61,000 nt of DNA, from assembly GCA_905221605.1 (NCBI GenBank), contig CAJNDS010002501.1:52501-113500 (forward strand), written 5' to 3'. The notes beneath the pieces are model-generated. The model saw nothing but the letters and a program-made list of their open reading frames with translations, was not told the DNA's origin and did no database searches. Origin of the DNA: Symbiodinium natans (lineage: Eukaryota; Sar; Dinophyceae; Suessiales; Symbiodiniaceae). Position numbers and translations under genes: made by a program. The first letter of the stretch is position 1. Each line of letters opens with the position of its first letter. Shown here in pieces: positions 1 through 9,200 of the stretch.

Positions 1-60
1 TATCCTAGCATACATCGTCAAGCCCCCCCCAAGGACACCGGATGGATTTCCCGTTCGAAA

Positions 61-235
61 CCCTCAACCTAAACCCTAAACCCTAAACCCTAACCCCAAA
101 CCCCAAACCCCAAACCCCAAACCCCAAACCCGAAACCCTAAACCCTAAACCCTAAACCCTAAACCCTAAACCCTAAACCCTAAACCCTAAACCCTAAACC
201 CTAAACCCTAAACCCAAACCCTAAACCCGAAACCC
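61..235. repeat. CCCTAAA telomere-type array at the left edge
   Basis: About 24 heptamers with CCCCAAA and CCCGAAA variants, on plus as CCCTAAA. It is not a chromosome end: gene 1 exons and dozens more arrays follow in both orientations. Confidence 0.9.
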
Positions 236-261
236 TGGCCCTAAGCTCTGATAAGCTCTGA

Positions 262-3200
262 TCACTCCGTTCCTCCCTTCGTCAGGGCCGTGGCGATGGT
301 GGTGGCCGCAGCTCCGTTGCCACGCCAGGAGATCACGGATCCATCCTTTGAGTTAGATTGTTGCCCTAAACCCTAAACCCTAAACCCTAAACCCTAAACC
401 CTAAACCCTGAACCCTGCACCCTGAACCCTTCAGGGCTTATAGGGCTTGCTGTTAGCGGCTTCGGGTTCAGGGCTGAGGGTTGAGCATTGCCCTGTAACC
501 CCACGCCAGGGATGAAGATGTTCCTGAAGACATTTGCTCGCAATTAAGACCCTATTTTTGCCAGATGGAACTCCCTAAACCCCAAACCCTAAACCCTAAA
601 CCACTTAAACCCCAAGAGCCCTAAGGTCGAAACCTGAACCATGAACACCGACACTCCGAATCCTACTAGCCTGCCCTACGACCCTAAACCCTAAAACCCT
701 AAAACCCTAAACCCTAAACCCTAAACCCTAAACCCTAAACCCTAAACCCTAAACCCTAAACAATGGTGGCTGCCACTCTCCTCCGCTCTCTTGAACTGTC
801 TTTGGGTAACTTCATGGTCCTTAATATAGGCCCTCAATAGAGGGAACTCTCATATACCCCTAACGTACCCTCTAGAACCCCGAGGCCCATACCGAACCCT
901 AAACCCTAAACCCAAATCCCTAAATCCCAGACCCTAAACCCTAAACCCTTGGACGAAGGTAAGGGACTTTTTTCAGGGAACGTGAGACTTGGCTTAGGAG
1001 TTGGGAAGGCCGCAAAACGCCATAAGCCCTAAACTCGGCACCATAAGCCTTTGCAACGCCAAAAAGCCCCCTTAGACCTAAACCCTGGCGGCCTTGCGGA
1101 GGGCCGCGAAAGCGCGGCCGCACGCCGCGAGCTCACGCACTGATCGGAGCTGCTCCTGCACCTCCAACATCGCTTTTGTTTGGGGGGGGGGGGGGGTGTT
1201 AGGGTTTAGGGTTTAGGGTTTCGGGTTTAGGGTTAAGAGTTTGGGGTTTGGGGTTCGGGATTTTGAAAATAGGGTTTCCAGGCTTTCAAATCCACAAACC
1301 CTACGCTTTTCGGGCATGCCCCTAACCCCGAAACCTTCAACCTTGGTGTGCCTCATTGCAGTGAGCTCCGTGGTAGCAGTCGCCCCATGTGACCACGGAG
1401 CCTCTCGTGGCTTGGGCGGCGAAACAAACGCAAGGACACAGCACCTCGGAGGTGCCTGGGTGATCTTTACACCCAGCCCCCACCTACCCTATAAACCCTA
1501 TATATAGCCATAAAAACCCTATAAACCCTACACCCTAAACCCCAAACCTAAAAGCCCCAGGCCCTAAGCCCTAAGCCCTAAGCCCTAAGCCCTAAGCCCT
1601 AAGCCCTAAGCCCTAAGCCCTAAGCCCTAAGCCCTAAGCCCTAAGCCCTAAGCCTTAAATCCGAACTCCACCCACAAAGAATGCATTGTATCTCTTCTGA
1701 CTATAACCCTTACATGGCCATGTGTATTCTATAAATGTACTGAGAGTAACCTAGGCAAAAAAAGAGAGCTTCCAAGTGAACCTAAACCCTAAAAAGGGAA
1801 TGTGCGCCTGCTCTGGGTCCTAGTGAACTGCCCAGATGGGGGTTCACGAAAACAAGGGAGCCCAATGTAAGCCCCCCCCAAAATAGGATGCTCTTATGCT
1901 AAGGACCCCAGTAAGGTGCCCCTAAACCCTAATCCCTAAACCCTCAATTTCCAATCGTTCAAGCGGCCGTCCGCCAGGGTTGCGGCAAAGGCAAGCTGGG
2001 TCGAGTCAATGTCCTGCACGTCCTGCGGGCTGCCACAGGGTCTGCGTTCCAGGGTTTAGGGTTTTCGGGGTTTAGGGGAAGCACCTGCCTAGATAAGGAC
2101 TTTGGCGCCCAAGAATATACTAATTAGGCACATGGACCCTTTGGGGGAAAGCCTGGTAAACCTGAACCTTAAGGTTAAACAGTAGACCCCCAGCCCTAAA
2201 CCCTAAAGCCCCCTAGGTTACCCACCAAATTCAAAAATTTTAAACCGTATATCCCTACCCCAATCCATGGAGTTGGGGTCCACTCCGAAATTTCCGGAGG
2301 GCTGTGCAGTTGGTAACCCCTAGACCCAAGAGTAACCTAGGAACAAAAGGGTGCCCTGTTGGCATACAGGGGCATATGAAGGGAACCGAAACCCCTCAAA
2401 AAGGGAATGGAGGCATACTCGGGGTCCTAGACCGTAAGCCCTGAACCCTGGAAACCTGCCATGATCTTCACTTGAATAGGTTCAGCCGTTTAGGATTTGC
2501 ATGGTTGCAATGATAGTGTTTGGGTACTGTTCCAGGTGTATCCAACCTGACCCCTGAAATCCTAAACGCCACACCCTGAAACCCTAACCCTGACACCCTA
2601 AACCCCAAAATTCTGAAATCCTGAGTCCCTGAACCCCAAAAAAACAAAAAACACAATACCCTAATGCCGCTAAACCCTAGAATCCTACACCCTAAACCGG
2701 ATTAAGCCTTACAGATCCCAAACCCTAAATTCCTAACATCCTCATACCAAGGGGTTCAGACTCGTACCCGTAAGGTTGTACCCCTCAAGGTTTCCCTTGA
2801 TATACTCCCAATATGGCCCTCACATCCCCTGAGCGAGTCTTTAAGAAAAGGGTGCCCCAGCCCAAGGGTACCACCTTAACAAACCCCGAGGTAGAGTCCC
2901 TAAACCCTAAACCCTAAACCCTAAACCCTAAACCCCAAACCCCAAACCCTAAACCCTAAACTGAGTCCTTCAGTAGCTCCTGCACCGCCCGGCTGTCGCC
3001 ACCCAGGGCAGGGTCTCCCCAGGTCACAACGGAGCCGTTCTCCTTGTGCATTCGGGTTTAAGGTTTTAGGGCTTAGGGTTTAAGAGGGTCCAAGACCAAG
3101 ACTCTACAGAGACTCATGACTCACTTCAGGGGTTCATGGAGACGTTTAGGGGAAGTTGAGGTTAAACCCTAAACCCTAAACCCTAAACCCTCAACCCTAA

Positions 3201-6200
3201 ACCCTAAACCCTGAACCCTACGGGTTGAGGGAACCACATCGGTGTCATAGCATGAGTCTTAAGGCCAGAAACGAAAGGCCTACCTAAATCCCCCTGAACC
3301 CTAAACCTTCAACCTTAAACCAAAGCCTAAAGCCTAAACCTTAAACCCTAAAGCCGAACCTCCAAATCCTTGCAACAACCCTGATGCCTAAACGCTGCAC
3401 CTCAACCCTTTGGCTACCCAAAAGCTCATAACTTGAATGCGTGTTATACTTACAGGAAAGCTGTTAAGGGTTTAGGGTTTGGGGTTTAGGTTTTGGGTTT
3501 AGAGTTTAGGGTCTGGGGTTTGGCGTTTAGAGCATAGGGTTTTGGGTTCTAGGCTTGGGGTGTAGGGTTTTTGTGGTTTAGGGTTTACGGTTTGAGGTCT
3601 GGGGTTCAGGGAGTTTGGGGTTTGGGGTTCAGGGTTTGGGGTCTAAACCCTACACCCTAAACCCTAAACCCTAAACCCTAAACCCTAAACCCTAAACCCT
3701 AAACTCCTGATTGGAGTCAGGGGTTTGGGGTTTAGGAAGTTTGCGTGTTTCGGGCCTAGGCTTTGGTTCATTCAAACCCAGGCGATCGTTCCGCCCAGGA
3801 CCCTGTGCACTTAGGAAGCTGCGAGGATGCGCAGTCGCAAGGGTTTAGGGTTTAGGGTTTAGGGTTTAGGGTTTAGGGTTTAGGGGTTTCAGAGTGTGAG
3901 GTTGGGCTTTGGGGTCGAGAGCTTCAGGGAACTTAGGAACTATAGGAGTTAGGGTTGAGGGATTACCGAATTCCCGAATTCAACCCTAAGCCCGAAATCT
4001 AGGGCACGGCCAAGCTGAGCATCCAGAACGGCGGCAAAAGCATACCAGTTGGCATAGAGCCGCTTCACCTCAGCCGATACCGGGTTCTTTGGCTTTAGGA
4101 CTCTTGGGGTTTGCGGTTTAGGGTTTAGGAACCAGGGGATTAGGGTTTTTGGCTTTCGGGCGTATGGTTTAAGGTTTATCAAAATTTAAAATTTGCGCGA
4201 ACCCAACAACTTACAGAACTTTACTAGAAAGCCCATACATAGACCCTGCAAGCCTATAAGCCCTGCAAGCCCTGAACTCCCTATGTATACTTTATGTCCT
4301 CTATATCTTGTAAGCCTCATGACCCTAAACCCTAAACCCCAAACCCTAAACCCCAAACCCCAAACCCTGAACCCCTACACTGGCTGTTAAGGAACCTTCT
4401 TGAGCTGGCCCTGTACGCTGCTGCTGTCCCCGCCGTTGGAGGGATGGCCCCAAGTCACCTGTGGGTTCAGGGTACGTGGTTTAGGGCTTAGGGTTTTAGG
4501 GATTTGGAGTTTAGGGTTCCCTAAACCCTAAACCCTAAACCCTAAACCCCAAACCCCAAACCCTAAACCCTAAACCCTAAACCCTAAACCCTAAACCCTA
4601 AACCCTAAACCCTAAACCCTAACTTAGCGGTTTAGGGTCTAGGGTCTAGGGTTCAGGGCTTAGCATTTCGGCACGATCTAGGGTGTCGAGCTCTCATGAG
4701 GCGCTTGGCAATCTTGAGAGTGTCAGCCTTTTTGAGGGGCGCAAGCACTGGAAGCATTTGACAGGTCAGTTGGGGTTTAGGGTTTAGGGTTTAGGGTTTA
4801 GGGTTTAGGGTTTAGAGTCTCTAGGCTGCCCAGTAACCTAGGCTTAAAAAGGGTGCCCTTTTTTTGCTTGAAGGGGTTTTTGAGGGAACTTAAACCCCCC
4901 CAAAAAGGGAATAAGGGCACTACTGGGCAACCTAGTGATAGAGCCGATACTGATAGCCCGTGTATCCCTAAAATGACGGGTACACATCGGCCAGAATTAT
5001 GATCACGAATGGTGTTGTCGCCCCTCTTCTTCTTGCTGTGACTATGAAGTGCGGACACATGCATGTATGCATGAATGCATGTATGCAATATCCTAAACCC
5101 TAAACCCTAAACCCTAAACCCTAAACCCTAAACCCTAAACCCTAAACCCTAAACCCCTGTATGTATGTGTATATACATATATATACACATATACATGTAC
5201 AATGATACACAAAGATGCATGTGGATGAGCTAGGGGTGCAGGAAGGGGGCGAATTTGCAAGGCTCCCCTGGCGTTCGAGGTTCAAGCTCTTGGGTGAAAG
5301 TTAAATAAAGCTGCAAGCGTCACAAGCAGGAACCGCTTAGGGTTTAGGGTTTGGTGTTGAGGGTTTAGGGGTAAACTCTACAGCAAACTCAGTAAATTCA
5401 GTAAACTCCGAACCCTAAACCGCACAGGCGTGCAGCAGTCTTCGGCATCCCCCTAAACCCTAAACCCTAAAGCCTAAACCCTAAACCCTAAACCCTAAAC
5501 CCTAAACCCTATGTCAGGGTGCCCTGGGATTTCGCAAGACCGCACCACGGACCCGTCGCCGAGAATGGCTGCAAAGGCAGAGTAGGTAGCTTTGAGCTCC
5601 ACGGCGGCCTTGAGTTTCTCCTGTTGGGGTTTAGGGTTTAGGATTTAGGGTTTAGGGTTTAGGGTTTAGGGTTTAGGGTTTAGAGTTTAGGGTTTAGGCC
5701 CCTGGAAGATCGAGAAAGGAGATCCCGTTGATTTTGGGCTTCTTGCAAATTACCCAATAGCAATACAAGTTACACATTGAAATCCCCTCAAGGGTCGGTT
5801 CCTCCCCACGTGATGGCTCCCATCGTTTGGGTACGTTTTGTTTGGGGAGTGCGATTTCTTTCTGTTGGTTAGTAGGGAATGGGGGAATGAGGTACTGTAC
5901 CCTATATAATCCTTTAAAGGAGATATATAGGGGGATATAGGGTACCTCATTCCCTCATTCCCTGCGAACCAACAGTAAGATCCTCGTTCGCATGCTTCAG
6001 GTGTCTTTGATCGCTCCTGCACGCTGCTGATGTCCGCGCCACAGTGGAGTCGGCCCCAAGCCACCACGAATCCTGCATCGAGGGTGGCGGCAAATGCTCC
6101 TTAGCCGTCGTTGTTGATGTCCCGAAACCGTAAACCCTAGACCCTAGACCCTAAACCCTAAACCCTAAACCCTAAACCCCTAACCCTAAACCCTAACCCC

Positions 6201-9200
6201 AAATCCTAGACCATAGACCCTAAACCCTAAACCCTAAACCCTAAACCCTAAACCCACGACACAAAAGTCCTAAACGACTCGCTGCCGTGCGAGGCTCCTC
6301 CAGACGCCTGGAGCTGTCGGACATTCTCCAGCTCTCCACCGTCGCGAGAACCATCCCACGTCACAACACGCCTGCTTAGGGTTTAGGGTTTAGGGTTTAG
6401 GGCTTAGGGTTGAGGGTTTAGGGTTTAGGGTTGGGTTGAGGGTTTAGGGTTTAGGGTTTAGGGTTTGGGGTTTAGGGTTTAGGGATTAGGGCGTAGGGGC
6501 TGAGTACCCTAGCCCAAAAAAACGGTTCGCCTTTTACACATAGTAGGATTCTATATAGCCAAAAGGTTCAAGGTTACCTACCCTAAACCCTTTTACATAA
6601 TGTTCGAATTCGATGTAGCCAAGAAGGTTCAAGGGTACCTCCCTAAACCCTAAGCCCTAAGCCCTAAACCCTAAACGCAAAACCCTAAACCCTAAACGCT
6701 AAACCCTAAACCTAACCCCTCCCTCCCTAGTTCTCCCAAACCCAAGGTTCCTTCGAATCCGAAATTCTGAGCACACCTTAGACCTTAAACCTCTGGCTTC
6801 CTCATCTGGCAGCACTCCCGCAGACCAAAGCCCTAAACCCTAAACCCAAAACCCAAAACTCTAAACCCTAAACCCTAGACCCTAGACAAGCCTGTCAGCC
6901 AGCTCCGCGGCAAAGGCAAACTCCGAGGCATGCAGCTGGCGAACATGCCTTTCTTGGTGGACGGTTTCCTGGTTTAGGGTTTAGGGTTATACGGTTAATT
7001 ACGTGTGCTTACGGGATTTCCGATAAATCCTTGCCATAAGATATGGCGGACTGTGTCCTAGTTGTAAGGCTACGTGTGTGCTTGCGGGTTTTCCTGTACA
7101 TCCTTCCGCATAAGATGTGGTCAAGTAGCTTTCCGGGTTGAACTTGAAACCAAAAAGATGCACCTACCATCTCTGCCTTCACGCGTAGGCTGCGGTCTGG
7201 GCGGCTAGGCCATGAAATTCTCATGAAGCAACATGGGAGTTTACGCAAATATATAACCCCTACAATAGTTCCCCAGATAGTAGGATTCCCTTATAATAAG
7301 GAGCCCAGTAAGGTACCCTGAATTTCGGAAACCCCCAATATGCCAAAGCGCTTTAGCAGATGCTGCACGGCGCTGCTGTCACCACCTGTGTCAAGGCCAA
7401 CTACACCCTGCAAGCCCCAGACCTTATAAATACAAATGAAAACTAAAAATAAATATAAATATAAAACATATACATGTTTATTTATATTTATACTTATATC
7501 TATATTTATCTATTTTCATATTTATATTACTATTTATATGTATATGTATATTTATATTTGTCTATTTATCTGTTTATAGTTATGTGTATATATATATATA
7601 TCTCTACATTTATATTTGTTATCACGTATCTGTGTGTGTCTCTGTGTGTGTGTGTGTGCGTGATGCGTTGTTTGTTGGCTTTATATGCTTGAGAAAACAC
7701 TTTTTAACAAGCTTTTCAAAAGTACACACTTTTATCATTTCTTATCAGTACATTTCTTGAAACAAAGTGTGGGTTTCTTGTACTTTTGACAAAGCATATT
7801 GTGTTGAAAAGCCTTGTGTTATTGAAAGAGTACATTCTTTCATTTATGAAAACTAGAACTTTCTTCTTGATAACGTATGAAAAAGATCTCTCTTTGTAAA
7901 GATTGTACTTTTTGATGAAGAATGTCTCTCTATTTTTACAAGTCTGCTCAAAACTATTTCGCCATGTGAGTTTTGTATGTTTTGTTTGTTTAAAGCATAC
8001 AAAGTGCATAAACAACTGCGTTAAACACATCTGTGTAAAGAAGTGGTTTTTTACACAAAAGCATGCTTTCTTGCTTCACATTTTGAAAAAACATTCAGAC
8101 ACTTCATAAACATGTTAATGTTACTTTGTACTTTTAGAAATACTTTGTGCCAGAATTAACCTGTTGGGTGAATCTTATGTCAAAAGTTTACAATGAAAAA
8201 ACGAGAATTTATGATTTGACACATTAGCTCCATTTTCAAACATGAATTGGAATGCTGTTTACTGTCTCTTTGGAAGAAAGACGTCCTTTGCTCCTGCACT
8301 ATGGACTAAGTGTTTCCGATCCAAAAGCGGGAAACAAACACTTTTCACCTGCAAAGAAGTATATATTTTCCTATATTTTTCCTATCGTTGATTTTAGCAT
8401 CATATTTGGACATAATATACGAATACTTTCATTCATATATACATGTATATATATATATATATATACTGTCGAATAATTGTGCTGGATAAGATAAAACCCG
8501 AAAAACCCTGAACTCGTGAATCCGTTCAGAGCAAGCGGACCCTATAGCCGCACACGCTACACCTTTGAACCTACAACCCCGCGCGCGAAACTCCGAACGC
8601 TCCCGAACCCGAACCCTCGGCTCAAACTTCACCTCCCTATTTCCGCCTAAACCTCATAAACCAATAAACCCTAAAACCCATAAACGCTTCTGGATTGGTC
8701 CGCAATGACAGCTCGCCTCAACCTTACAAACCCTCAACTTCACCTGAACCCTAAAACCGAAACCCTACACCCTAAACCCTAAACCCAAAACCCTAAACCC
8801 TAACCCCTAAACCCTAAACCCCATAACCCTAAACGCAGGGAGCCTGTGTCCGGGTTGCCCCAAGTCACCACAGAGCCATCTTCCAGAACTGCAGCGAAGG
8901 ACTCACCGGTGGCATGTAGCTGCTGCACATTCTGCAGCTGGTCCTACAGTTTAGGGTTTAGGGTTTAGGGTTTAGGGCTAGGGTTTAGGGCTTAGGGAGT
9001 TAGGGAGATAGGGAGTTACATTGGGGGCTAAACCCTACAGCTTAAACCCTAAACCCTAAACCCTAAACCCTAAACCCTAAACCCTAAACCCTAAACCCTA
9101 AACCCAGGGGTTTAGAGAGCGTTTGTTTTAGAGGCCAGTGGCTTGCAATCCGCAGCTGATTTCTTTTGGAGGAGAAGGTGCCCCTTGGTTTTGGGTTGAA

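Larger units (their letters stand above)
346..7351 (-). other. Introns 5-15 of gene 1 (between the small exons)
   Basis: Introns run 346-1092, 1162-1351, 1402-1967, 2023-2967, 3043-4023, 4069-4395, 4459-5545, 5621-6016, 6100-6297, 6372-6891 and 6949-7351. They hold CCCTAAA/TTTAGGG arrays and variants (for example pure CCCTAAG at about 1562-1652), MITE-like palindromes (4821-4934, 5862-5974), a poly-G run (about 1181-1196), short AT repeats (about 5155-5205), and unique sequence of no recognised content. In most of them the plus strand shows TTTAGGG just right of one exon and CCCTAAA just left of the next, so the intron ends carry complementary arrays. Confidence 0.75.

Noticed and set aside
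61-417. A real chromosome end or subtelomere
   Set aside because: Arrays occur throughout in both orientations, are short, contain many variants and lie between exons of the same gene.
7430-8470. Mitochondrial or plastid insertion
   Set aside because: AT-rich, but no recognisable organelle gene fragment could be read in any frame.
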